In this document: piece by piece, positions 43,093-52,600 of the stretch
Layout: each line of letters starts with the position of its first letter
How positions within the stretch are numbered: position 1 is the first letter of the stretch
Assembly (NCBI GenBank): GCA_022510405.1
Contig: JAFLTP010000015.1
Location: forward strand, 18,847 to 82,846
Origin: Muribaculaceae bacterium
GTDB lineage: Bacteria; Bacteroidota; Bacteroidia; Bacteroidales; Muribaculaceae
Length of the DNA: 64,000 nucleotides
Reading direction: 5' to 3'
Translations under genes and position numbers: made by a program
The notes under the pieces: generated by a model
The model's database searches: none
Told to the model about the DNA's origin: nothing
Seen by the model: the letters and a program-made list of their open reading frames with translations, nothing else

Positions 43093-45561
43093 TTACATTG
43101 TTACAACAATTTCTTGCATATGCATGGGAATTATCTGCATTTCAACTTTAAGCTGATTCCTCTTATTGGTATAGTTAGGGACAATAGGTTTAAATGGATT
43201 TGAAACCGGGACTCCAATGTCTTTAATAGAGTGAATATTTAGTTTATACCAGTTGTTGCGGATTACACCGTAGTAATAATAGAAAGAAGGATCGTTGAAT
43301 TCACTATTGGGGACATCCAGTATCTTTTCATCGGTAGAAGCCGGTAATCCCGTGATATCTTGAGCATAGATAGGGACCGCATAGTACATAAGACCATTTA
43401 CAAAACAGTCAGCAACTCCCCAAATTTCAAAGAAAAGTGATTGTATATCATTGTCATCTCGTTCGCCGGGATTATATCCTTCCCATCCGCTGCCGGTATT
43501 TTTTTGAAATTCAAGTTTTCTACCTTCATATTCTGAGTCTCCGTTCACATAAGCGAACCTACTGCCTCCAACAAGTGGGTTTCCGGTAAAATATTCTCCC
43601 TTGGTGTCTTGGTTTATATGTACGAAATCATATTTGTCTGCATCGCCGGGTTTCTTTTTAAGAATCAATATATCAAGTGGCCTCCAATCATGATTTGCAT
43701 CTTCACGATACATTATCCATGGGATTACTTTACCATCTGCATTGACAGCATCCGCTTCACGGGTAAGTTTGTAGTGGGTATTATCATCATCAAGCATCTT
43801 CAAAACCTGATAATTCAATTCCATAGTAACACCGGGATCGTTATCAGTCACTGTTATATGTGGGAAATAACAATAAAGAGCAAATTCCCCCTCAACCATA
43901 GCTCTCATTGTGTAACCAAGGTAATCTTCAAGATGTGTCTTTTTTGAATCCGAGGTTTTGCTTTCATCCCATTCATAGTATTTAAAATACATATATTTAC
44001 TAGAGCTCAACTTAAAGTTGACGGCGTTCATGAAGTCTTCGAGCATGGATACTTCATCTATGTAACTTACTCCAACACGATTTCGATATATATTGTATTC
44101 CGGGGCACTGTATGTTATTTCGTCGCCTACTTGATTTTGTAGCAATAACCTTGCACATAAAATAACATGAGATGCCGCGAGTTCATATGACCTTGTGCCT
44201 CTTGAACGGTCGACCTGCATCCCGGGGATAAATGTGTTTTCTGGGATATATTCTATCTTTCCATCACCGTCATATTGATAATCTTCCGACAAATTACCAT
44301 CTTCATCAACATAACTACAAAATTTGGAAAATGGATAATACGTCAAAGCAAAAGATTGATTTTCAATATGGTTGTCATAAGACTGAAAATAATCATACCA
44401 GTCTTTATGTTCGCTGTCATATTTATCACGGGCAAAATCAAACTGCCAGGGATAAATCACTTTTTTTGAGGTATCCTTGGTATAATGGGGGTCTTCGCTC
44501 CAGAAGCATCGTTTGTTGTATTCAGAATTCCAGCCTTCATGAGTAATCCAATCGGCAAGTCTTGTGACTGCCTCTCCCTCGACTTCATCACGATATATTG
44601 AAATATTTTTAAAAAGATAATTTTGAGTTTCGAGTCCATTCATACCCCATCCCAGAATCTCTACACCCCAAGGAGCTTCAGTGTAATAGAATTCCCCGTT
44701 TTCATAATGACAAACGTCTAGTGGTTGGGCGGTAATAGGGTTATATTGTTTTGCTTCAAAAGAGAGTTCAAGGTTTACTTTTGAAACCATCCTCTCAAGA
44801 TATACCTTTATCGGTTTTAGATTTTCAACCTGAGTCTCGTCTGTTGTAATATATTTACCTTTATTATCGTCTTCATCAGGGATTGGCTCAGCATCATGTA
44901 GGGTATAACTATTTTCTTCATCACGTTCAAGATATACTGCATTAGTCATAGTATAATACATAGTATGATCATCATCTTCAAAAACACCGAGCCTTTTATA
45001 GGGGTCGTCTATATAAGATGCTATTCCATCCTCTCTGTATTTATCTATCTCCAATTGACCTTTCTCTTCCCAAATCAATTTTCTAACTTGGTCGAGATTC
45101 CATCCGGGGAAATCAGTAACTTTATCGTAAATTCTTTTTGGAGAATTAACAACAACCAATACTTTAGCAGGTTTACGATCGGCAAATCCGTAGAAACGGC
45201 ATGAATAGATTGATTCTAGCTGAGGTTCATCTACATCCCCTTCCAAAGAGGTTTCATTTATAGAATAAAGATCTGCACAAGAAATATACTCATCATCTTC
45301 ATCAAAAAATATAGCAAAATTTCCTGCTTTGGGACTTATAGCATGTTCATCGTGTGTGCCATTATTTACTCCTAAACCGATCCGGGTTTTATTGGAATCC
45401 GTAAAGGTGCTTGACTGAACTTTTAGATTTAACTTAATGTAATAAGCTGTATCACCTTGTTGCCATTCGCTTTTGGAATTGTCCACGAGGGTTTCGTCAA
45501 CACATGAAGCAAATGACAAAAATGATATTGTTAGGACTATTATATATTTAAAAATATTCAT
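43093..45561 (-). CDS. Mfa1-like fimbrillin, operon 1 gene B
   Basis: An 822-residue lipoprotein with lipobox FASC (Cys20) followed by VDE. A conserved Arg is in NKTRIG (Arg60). The central part carries WGVEILGWGMNGLETQNYLF, RCFWSEDPHY and YPWQFDF. The C-terminus has YYGVIRNNWYKLNIHSIKDIG, the signature of the major fimbrial subunit C-terminal domain. In Porphyromonas Mfa1/FimA pili, proteolysis after such an Arg frees a groove for donor-strand polymerisation; the same is inferred here. It is 30 nt after gene A and 20 nt before the ATG of gene C. Confidence 0.75.
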   Translation of the reverse strand: MNIFKYIIVLTISFLSFASCVDETLVDNSKSEWQQGDTAYYIKLNLKVQSSTFTDSNKTRIGLGVNNGTHDEHAISPKAGNFAIFFDEDDEYISCADLYSINETSLEGDVDEPQLESIYSCRFYGFADRKPAKVLVVVNSPKRIYDKVTDFPGWNLDQVRKLIWEEKGQLEIDKYREDGIASYIDDPYKRLGVFEDDDHTMYYTMTNAVYLERDEENSYTLHDAEPIPDEDDNKGKYITTDETQVENLKPIKVYLERMVSKVNLELSFEAKQYNPITAQPLDVCHYENGEFYYTEAPWGVEILGWGMNGLETQNYLFKNISIYRDEVEGEAVTRLADWITHEGWNSEYNKRCFWSEDPHYTKDTSKKVIYPWQFDFARDKYDSEHKDWYDYFQSYDNHIENQSFALTYYPFSKFCSYVDEDGNLSEDYQYDGDGKIEYIPENTFIPGMQVDRSRGTRSYELAASHVILCARLLLQNQVGDEITYSAPEYNIYRNRVGVSYIDEVSMLEDFMNAVNFKLSSSKYMYFKYYEWDESKTSDSKKTHLEDYLGYTMRAMVEGEFALYCYFPHITVTDNDPGVTMELNYQVLKMLDDDNTHYKLTREADAVNADGKVIPWIMYREDANHDWRPLDILILKKKPGDADKYDFVHINQDTKGEYFTGNPLVGGSRFAYVNGDSEYEGRKLEFQKNTGSGWEGYNPGERDDNDIQSLFFEIWGVADCFVNGLMYYAVPIYAQDITGLPASTDEKILDVPNSEFNDPSFYYYYGVIRNNWYKLNIHSIKDIGVPVSNPFKPIVPNYTNKRNQLKVEMQIIPMHMQEIVVTM

Positions 45562-45591
45562 CTTGTTGTATTATAGTCTCAAAGTTCAAAT

Positions 45592-48171
45592 TTAAATATC
45601 GAGGTAATATTCGAAAATGTTCCAGGGAAGGATCTTCAGTTCGAGGTCGAACTGATAGATATCATGGTTAATGCGAGGTTCGGGAAGAGGGATTACATCC
45701 TCGGCGGGTATACCGTAGCCGATAGAGGAAATTCCGTCTATCTTAAAATTGTATATATGGTTTCTAACCACACCGAAGTCGCCGGGTTTATGAGAGGGTA
45801 TGTATTTCCCTTTAGAATCCTTCAGGTATTTTATTAGTGTACCGTCGGAGGCATACTGTGCTTTATAATTGAATAATCCTTTATATGGGTTGTTGCTATG
45901 GAAAGGATTGTCCTCACCACTATAGTGAGTTATCGGAGAATAGAAGAAAGCCTTTCCTTGCCAATAGAATTGGGCATAGCCTAAAGTTTGCTGTAGAATT
46001 TCATTTGCGTCGTCGATATTGTCTTTACTTAATGCGTTGTATTCCCCTTTCTTTTCGTCTTCCTTATATTTGCCGAAAACCAGGATTTCGTTAGCTGTAT
46101 CCCGATAAATTGTTCCATTTAAAGTCTGATTTAAAACCACCTCATCTTTTGCAAGCCCTTTATTGATTTCATTAATGGTAGTTTGAATCTCCTCATTGTT
46201 ATTCAATTGAAGCGTATAGGTGTTGGAAGCATCGGTTTTGACCATCTCATTGCCAACCTCGTTCCAGATTGTATAAGTATTATATACCCCAAACAGTTTA
46301 TCTTTTATAAAGGCTGTTTCCTTTTTATTTTCGTCAGTGTAGTATGTAGTAGTTGCTTTTACAGGAATATAAGTGACAATCTGTTCCTCTTTCACCTTTG
46401 GCTTTCCATTTTCGTCAAGATCTTGGTCGTCCAAGTAGTGATGAGTTACAGTTCTTTCTATAAATAGGGTATATTGTTCTTTAAGCAGAGCTGCCAAGAG
46501 TTCATTATTGCCGTTGCCATCCTTTTCGCGATAAAGCCTGTATTTATATCTCTTTGGGTCCGAGAAGGTATTTCCGTCTTCGTCTACACTCTCAGACTCC
46601 TTATCGGTTCGCTCCATGTCTATATAGCGTAGATAGAAACCTGCCTCATTAAAATTAAGATCATCCCCATTTTTTGGAGACGTATTAGAGTCAGGGGTAA
46701 TACCATCTGGATGCTCCACGTCCACGCCGTCTTTTTCATCAGATCTTACCCATTTGGCTTCCTTATAATAGCCCGTCAGTACAAAGCTTGTAGGCACTGC
46801 ATAGGGATTGTCAATCCCTTGTCCGGGAACTTTTGAAGTGTCAAATTCTATAGATGAAAAAGTGCGCTCTTTTATAAATGAGAAATTATTGTCGAGGTCT
46901 GTGTATTTTTCTTCCTTAAATTCATCTTCATTTATGAGCAATTTTTCAAATGTTTGGTACTTTAAAGTAAGGCCGGAAGTCTCGATACCGGTAGCCGGGT
47001 AAGTATTAAATTTTTGATCTGTATCAAAAATATATGAGGGTGATTCCGCCCAGAAGGTCCGGCTTCCTTCATCGTGATAGTTTATCCATTGGTAAAAATC
47101 GGAATGATAACCATTTTCAATTGAATAGTAATCTAAATTCTTACTGTGTTTAATTAAGTAACTTTCCTCCTCTTCTCCTTCTATACCCCATCCCAAAGGA
47201 ATGAAGTTGAGGGAATAAACACCGGTTCCCCATAAGACTTCCACGGGTTCAATCTTGCTTATTTTTTCAAGAGTAACCTTTGCGGCGAGGCGTTCTACGT
47301 ATACAACCACGGGATTGTAGTAGGCTTCGAGCGGGGAGGTATAGAAGATCTTGTCCGGTTCCCCTTTGTCGTAGAAACAATAATTATAATTTTTACTAGG
47401 CTCATCCATCTCAAAACGACCGGCTGTGGTCATGAGGAAATAAGAATCGCTTCCTTTTACAGTGTTTAATTGGGTTTTTGCAAGTTCATTCCGGGATTTA
47501 ATTTTACCATTATCCGTGATTTTACCGGATAGAGAACCATTATTATCCTTGAAGACATAATCATTGTAATTGGTAATGACGAAGTAAGAGACCTCATCTT
47601 TGTTGAGGAAGACTTCGTTATATAGTTGCAATTTTACCACAAGGTCTTTTCCCCAGGAGATGTCTTCAATGGAGTCATAAACTATTTTATCATCAATCTC
47701 TTCGTTTCCCTCATCATCATTATTATCATCATCCTCATCCTTATTATCTGAACCGGTGGAATCGTCTGAGTTTTCCGGATCATCGGAATCAGTTTCCTTG
47801 TCAGGCTTGGGGGGTTCTATTTTTGTGAGCGAATCTGATGCAAAATGCGTAAGATATGTGCCTTGACTATCATAAAATATGATGATAAAGTTCTTGAGGT
47901 AACTTTCCGATGCAGCAGAACCGTCTTCAAATTCTTGATCATACGTGTCATTATTCACACCTCCGTAAGATACACGGGTGTAGGGGACACCGTCGGCCAT
48001 GTTGAGGCGGAAGGAGAAGTAACGGGTCACTTTTTCGCCTGAATAGTCAAACTTATTGTCGGTGCGGGTGTCGTCAAGGTTGAAATTTTCGTCGACACAG
48101 GCACATAAACTCAAAAGCGCGCACGCCAGTACACACGTAAATATATTATGCTTGATCATTGACCAATTCAC
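45592..48171 (-). CDS. Mfa1-like fimbrillin, operon 1 gene A (first gene)
   Basis: 859 residues from a GTG at 48171 (MNWSMIK); an ATG four codons later is the alternative. The GTG is favoured because the first gene of the second operon also starts GTG-AAT-TGG. Lipobox LCAC (Cys25), Arg66 in PYTRVSY. An acidic low-complexity insert of about 45 residues (EDDDNNDDEGNEE and flanks, about 118-162) interrupts the N-terminal domain. FWAESPSY, LGWGIEGEEEESYL and the C-terminal GVVRNHIYNFKIDGISSIG are fimbrillin landmarks. The final ILPW segment resembles the terminal strand of Mfa1-type subunits. Confidence 0.72.
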   Translation of the reverse strand: MNWSMIKHNIFTCVLACALLSLCACVDENFNLDDTRTDNKFDYSGEKVTRYFSFRLNMADGVPYTRVSYGGVNNDTYDQEFEDGSAASESYLKNFIIIFYDSQGTYLTHFASDSLTKIEPPKPDKETDSDDPENSDDSTGSDNKDEDDDNNDDEGNEEIDDKIVYDSIEDISWGKDLVVKLQLYNEVFLNKDEVSYFVITNYNDYVFKDNNGSLSGKITDNGKIKSRNELAKTQLNTVKGSDSYFLMTTAGRFEMDEPSKNYNYCFYDKGEPDKIFYTSPLEAYYNPVVVYVERLAAKVTLEKISKIEPVEVLWGTGVYSLNFIPLGWGIEGEEEESYLIKHSKNLDYYSIENGYHSDFYQWINYHDEGSRTFWAESPSYIFDTDQKFNTYPATGIETSGLTLKYQTFEKLLINEDEFKEEKYTDLDNNFSFIKERTFSSIEFDTSKVPGQGIDNPYAVPTSFVLTGYYKEAKWVRSDEKDGVDVEHPDGITPDSNTSPKNGDDLNFNEAGFYLRYIDMERTDKESESVDEDGNTFSDPKRYKYRLYREKDGNGNNELLAALLKEQYTLFIERTVTHHYLDDQDLDENGKPKVKEEQIVTYIPVKATTTYYTDENKKETAFIKDKLFGVYNTYTIWNEVGNEMVKTDASNTYTLQLNNNEEIQTTINEINKGLAKDEVVLNQTLNGTIYRDTANEILVFGKYKEDEKKGEYNALSKDNIDDANEILQQTLGYAQFYWQGKAFFYSPITHYSGEDNPFHSNNPYKGLFNYKAQYASDGTLIKYLKDSKGKYIPSHKPGDFGVVRNHIYNFKIDGISSIGYGIPAEDVIPLPEPRINHDIYQFDLELKILPWNIFEYYLDI

Positions 48172-48236
48172 GTTTCTTGGATTATTGATGATGGCAGTTT
48201 ATTGTTTAAACTATCCCTAAACTAAGGATTTTGTGT

Positions 48237-48268
48237 GCAAAATTAGTATTATAAAGGTTTAAAACAAA
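48237..48268 (-). promoter_or_regulatory. consensus promoter of fimbrial operon 1
   Basis: TTTG (48268-48265), exactly 19 nt, then TAATTTTGC (48245-48237): a full Bacteroidetes consensus. GTTAATTGTTGTTAAC lies just upstream (48271-48286) and has a close match upstream of operon 2. Confidence 0.8.
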
Positions 48269-48352
48269 GGGTGTTAACAACAATTAACTAATTCTCATGG
48301 AATTACGATTAAATCCCCGTTTCTAAGCGAATTTAGGCACCAAAGACAATGC

Positions 48353-48430
48353 GGAAACGAGATTGAAGCCCTGTTTCCGGAGACAAACCCCAGAGGCAAG
48401 AGGGACGGAGGGGAAACGGGACTGATACCC
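48353..48430 (+). repeat. hairpin repeats, left side of DUF3990 cassette
   Basis: Two related units, GGAAACGAGATTGAAGCCC... (48353-48392, ending GGAGACAAACCCC) and GGAAACGGGACTGATACCCC (from 48412). They resemble the single unit at 49511-49550 on the other side of the cassette. Confidence 0.65.
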
Positions 48431-48438
48431 CGGTGCGG

Positions 48439-48666
48439 CTAAACGGGGATATTCTTTTCCAACAGGAAACTGTCTCGTATATATAGATCCGAATATAAAT
48501 AAAGACCGGTGGAGCGATCGTGAAACTTCTTGCAAGTATCGCTTTCATAAAACTTTTTCAAGGCCTCCAGTGGTGTTATATCAAGTTTTTCTGCAATCCG
48601 GCACGCAATCATTCCTATTCTTCCACTCCTTAAAATCGTTTTAACAGTTGGATTATAATAGTTCAT
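48439..48666 (-). CDS. DUF3791-like small protein, downstream copy
   Basis: 75 residues beginning MNYYNPTVKTILRSGRIGMI. The pattern ACRIAEKLDITPLEALKKFYESDT and STGLYLYSDLYI is that of the DUF3791 family, small helical proteins nearly always encoded next to DUF3990. It overlaps the end of the DUF3990 gene by 14 bp, so the three genes form one operon. It is probably an antitoxin or partner of the DUF3990 protein; this is inference from gene pairing. Confidence 0.7.
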   Translation of the reverse strand: MNYYNPTVKTILRSGRIGMIACRIAEKLDITPLEALKKFYESDTCKKFHDRSTGLYLYSDLYIRDSFLLEKNIPV

Positions 48667-49162
48667 TTTCAGGTAATTTTAATTCTTCTTGAAATTTTAA
48701 ATAACTGTCTAAAATCTCTTGGTTATTTATACAAATTTGATTGTTTGGACGGAAATATTTCAAATTATCAATTGCTCTCTCTGCAGATATAAACCCCTGA
48801 ATATATAGATTAACGGTGTCTATGACCCGATCATCGGCCACGCCCCCCTCTATGTAGTCATACTGTTTCCAAATGTCTCCTCCGGAACGGCAGCTGACAA
48901 TGAAATCCAGCCATTCATTATCGTAAGTTTCAAATATCAAACATCTGGCTTTTTCTAATACCTCTCTTTTATTAAAAATATATGAATTGATTATCGGAGG
49001 GGTATTGTTTTCACGACCTTTTCTTAGAGCCCACACTAATGCCTGATCATAAATATCTGTCAAATAAAATCCCTTTCCAAAGTCGAGATTGGATCTTCCC
49101 CTATCCCATAAGGGTTTTTCTATCCTAAAAATGGAGGCATGATACACTTCTACAAGATTCAT
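48653..49162 (-). CDS. DUF3990 protein, ADP-ribosyltransferase-like toxin candidate
   Basis: 169 residues from the ATG at 49162, which overlaps the upstream stop as ATGA; a TTG four codons earlier is less likely. VEVYHASIFRIEKPLWDRGRSNLDFGKGFYLT and QALVWALRKGREN show the DUF3990 pattern: VYHxS, DFGxGFYxT, QAxxWA, resembling the core of ADP-ribosyltransferases (His in VYH, aromatic turn GFYLT). LDFIVSCRSG and DYIEGGVADDRV are further family landmarks. It is flanked by two DUF3791 genes in one overlapping operon. A toxin role is predicted from this context and is not proven here. Confidence 0.78.
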   Translation of the reverse strand: MNLVEVYHASIFRIEKPLWDRGRSNLDFGKGFYLTDIYDQALVWALRKGRENNTPPIINSYIFNKREVLEKARCLIFETYDNEWLDFIVSCRSGGDIWKQYDYIEGGVADDRVIDTVNLYIQGFISAERAIDNLKYFRPNNQICINNQEILDSYLKFQEELKLPENELL

Positions 49163-49398
49163 TTCCTCTCCCAAAATTGCATTGTGGATACCAGGTTTTC
49201 AGTAAGATTTTCTCTGCTCTCGGTATGAAGAGCCTCGAAAGAAGGATAAATGTATTTATCAATCAATTCAATACTTTTCATTCTGTCAAAAACTTCCTTA
49301 TAGGTCACACCAAGCTTTTCCGCTACATATTCAATACATGAAGCCACAAAACCCATTTTAATCTCGTCATCAGTAAGTTTTCGATATTCTTCAAGCAT
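49159..49398 (-). CDS. DUF3791-like small protein, upstream copy
   Basis: 79 residues from the ATG at 49398 (MLEEYRKLTDDEIKMGFVAS); an in-frame TTG four codons upstream is less likely. CIEYVAEKLGVTYKEVFDRMK and LIDKYIYPSFEALHTES fit the DUF3791 pattern. It shares the layout of the 75-residue protein on the other side of DUF3990 but differs in most residues. First gene of the three-gene operon, overlapping the next by 4 bp. Confidence 0.72.
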   Translation of the reverse strand: MLEEYRKLTDDEIKMGFVASCIEYVAEKLGVTYKEVFDRMKSIELIDKYIYPSFEALHTESRENLTENLVSTMQFWERK

Positions 49399-49510
49399 AA
49401 TCCAATTCAATTTCTTAATCTATCAATGGGCAAATATAATCAAATTTTCTCATTTCCTCAGTTTTAACTGCAATACGAGGTGTCACCGCTTCGCAGTGAG
49501 ATTCGGAGAG

Positions 49511-49550
49511 GGAAAACGGGACTGAAGTCCCTTTCCAGAGACAAACCCCT
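49511..49550 (+). repeat. hairpin repeat, right side of DUF3990 cassette
   Basis: GGAAAACGGGACTGAAGTCC then CTTTCCAGAGACAAACCCCT. The core GGGACT-GA-AGTCCC is a perfect hairpin with GGAAA / TTTCC outside. It matches units at 48353 and 48412. Confidence 0.65.
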
Positions 49551-49612
49551 CCCGGATCCAAGCAAAGTCCAAAGCTCTAACCGCTTATTGCACCATAATG
49601 GATAAATACAGA

Positions 49613-49641
49613 AAAAGAGGAGCTGAAATCTCAGCCCCTCG
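49613..49641 (-). terminator. terminator of fimbrial operon 2
   Basis: On the minus strand a GAGGGGCTGAG / CTCAGCTCCTC-type stem with a short loop is followed by TTTTT, about 25 bp after the stop of the last gene. Confidence 0.8.
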
Positions 49642-49666
49642 TAATCTATAAATCTATAAAACCTAT

Positions 49667-52600
49667 TTATTCAAATTTGAAACCGAAAATTCGTAGGGTT
49701 CCATTGATACTATAATTTGTTCCATTTACTGTTATCTGTTGACTATCAGAAATAGGAGTATAAATTAATATCTCTGTTCCATTCTCAGTATCTACTCCTT
49801 CAATATTAATCGTTTTAAGGTTTGTGTGAGTATCCTTTGCATTAAAATCGCTCATTGGTTGAGGGTTACCGTTTCCTACTTTTACAAATAAAGTCCTTGC
49901 AGGATCCTTTGAACCAGTTGTTGTAGCATCTATAGTCAAAGTCCCATTTTTTAACGTGGTGAATTTAAAGGTATAAGGTTGTCCTTTAGTGGGACCATTT
50001 GGGATCGTGTTCTCTCCTAAATTTTTATAGTCAAAGAATGTCCCGATAAATTTTAATGAGTTAGGATCATTCTTATTCTCCATATTATCAACAGCAAAAA
50101 GATTACTTTTTACTCTGTATATTCCCATAGTTAAGCCAAAATATTCAAAGAAGAAATTTGTCTCATCAGAATAGTTTTTTCCATCGAAATTATGGAAATA
50201 AGCATCATTTTCTAAAATTTTATTTGAATGCGTGCAGTTTATATCCAGATCTTCATTTCTGATATTTGACCAGGGGGCGGAGGAGAAATTCCAGGATTGT
50301 GCAGTCAAAACAAGTTGTTTTGAGAGCGTAACAGGTCTGAAGCCGCTATACTCCTTGCCGTCATTTACAGGTACCGGAGTGATGACAACATCGTAGGAAC
50401 CAGCCTCCCAGGTATCTGTTTTCTCTACAAGAATAATGAAGTCGTCTGTTCTCTTCAAATCCTTCATTTCTTGATAAGTAAATGTCTTAGTTTTCATGAC
50501 AATATTGCCTTTTTTAAATTCGATATCATAATGGTCAATCCAGTCTTCTATCGTTATCGTGAAAGGCATATAGACAATACTGTTTACTGTTCCGGTCCAA
50601 TTGGAGGAGCCGGTGGTGTAATGTATGTTATAATTGATTTTATTCTCAAGGTCGGGGGATAATCCTATATTGTAATCATCTGCCCATTTGCTTATCATGT
50701 ATTCATTGCCTCTCGCACTCACCAGGAAGTTAACTTTCACAGTATTGTCATATGGATATTGAGAAACACCGTAAATCTGATGATAATAATCCTTCATTTT
50801 TTCATCATAAAGTCTCTTCTTTTCCACAATATTCTTATCAAAGATATAAAGCCTACGGATACCAGCCGACATTTCTCCTGCATGATTATAAGTTTCTACA
50901 TAAAAACCGTCAGCATAGGCTCCATTGAGATTTTGTTTTGTATAAGCATCTATGAATTCCTCAACATTCATTGTATTACCATTCGACAAATGGATCTTCA
51001 AGCCCTCCATGAGTTTTGTCATGGGTACTTCATCATTTGTCGGTGTAGTCTGGTTATTATATTGTCTTGCATTAAGATAAACCGGCCATTCATCCTTGAA
51101 ATTATTATAAACTTCTTGATTGATATTGAAATTATAACAATAATCCACATAATTGTCATTATCGTCAAATCCTATGAGTCGGAAAGCTAATTGTGGATCT
51201 TGAGCTGTGAACACCATTCCTTTTCCATTGTGAAACAACTCCGGGGTCAGTAAACCTGTGATATTGGCCAGATTATTATCTACCAAATAGGGATTTCTGG
51301 GTTTGTTAGGATCAATCAAATCGGGGTTATAAGGAAGAATAGCTGAATTATTATGGTGAGCTACAACCATCTCATATTTCTCTCCTACATAATCCGGATA
51401 TTGAGCAATACAATATACATTAACAAGTTGCGAGCACTTATCCACCGAATCATATACACCATTACGGTCGGCAATATAAATTGCCCTAACATATTTTTCT
51501 TTATTGTCATCAGTAACATTCTCATTAAGAACTGCACGTGTAAGATTTGATTCACTGATAAAAACGTGGTAGGTTTTCTCTTCAGATTGTATGGAGGCCT
51601 GATTCACAAACTCGATCATATTCATGTAATAATCATTCCCATCCTCCTGAATCATCACTCCTGTACGGAGGTCAGTAGGAATTTCATTAATGTCAAGAGA
51701 GATGTCATCCATAAAATAGTGTGAATAATCACTTGCAGAAGGTGGCCAAAGTCCATATAGATTAGCGAAAGAACTTCTTTCGAAATTATAGTTGTAACCG
51801 GAGATACCACCTTCTTTTTCCACCTCGTCCTTATTATATTTTGTACGGTAATTGGTGTAGCCATAAAGTCGGAAAGAAAGGTTTGGGTTGGGGGCAAAGG
51901 TCATTGCATTCTCAAATTTAATGTAATTGCTTGTCTGCTCTTTGCCGTTTTCATCTTTTGTTGTAATAGGAATATTATAATCTCCGGCATCGCTTGTGCT
52001 ACCCTTCAATACATTCTCGAAATGTCCTATGCCGGTATCGGAATCTACATAATAATGGCGTTGTTTGTTTTGCGGATCGTTCATATAGATCAATTGCCAT
52101 ACCTTACCTCCCTGGTCGGGATGATGGGTGTAACTCTGATTTGTTCCATCATCATTCACATTCAGGAATATATTTTCAAAACCATCGACCTTTATGTTGT
52201 AAACATAACTGATATTACGAGCCACGGAAAAATCATTCAGATTACCCCCGTCCATTTCAACCCCGTCAACATTAGAAGTGTTTCCTTCGTGAATCACGTA
52301 GATAGCTTCAGCGCAACGATTATTTCTTGAGTCAACCAGATGCAATTTCAATTCGAAGAACGATGCCTTATTATTATAATCCTCTATTCCATTAGCAAGG
52401 TTAGAAAAATAATATTGAGGAGTCTCTTCAGGATTTTTATTTGAATCCAAATATTCTCGTTTTTCTCTTTGACTATACTCCTCGATTTCTTCTCGAGCCC
52501 AATGCTTGTTGGCAAAATGCTGGAATGAGAAGCTCCATATGCCCGTTTCGGAGTCTCGGTTGGAGTTTATCTGCCATTCTTCATCATCGGTGAAACCTGT

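Noticed and set aside
48323..48548. Two short minus-strand frames beside the small DUF3791 gene
   Set aside because: They overlap the hairpin repeats and the DUF3791 gene in other frames; composition follows the repeats.
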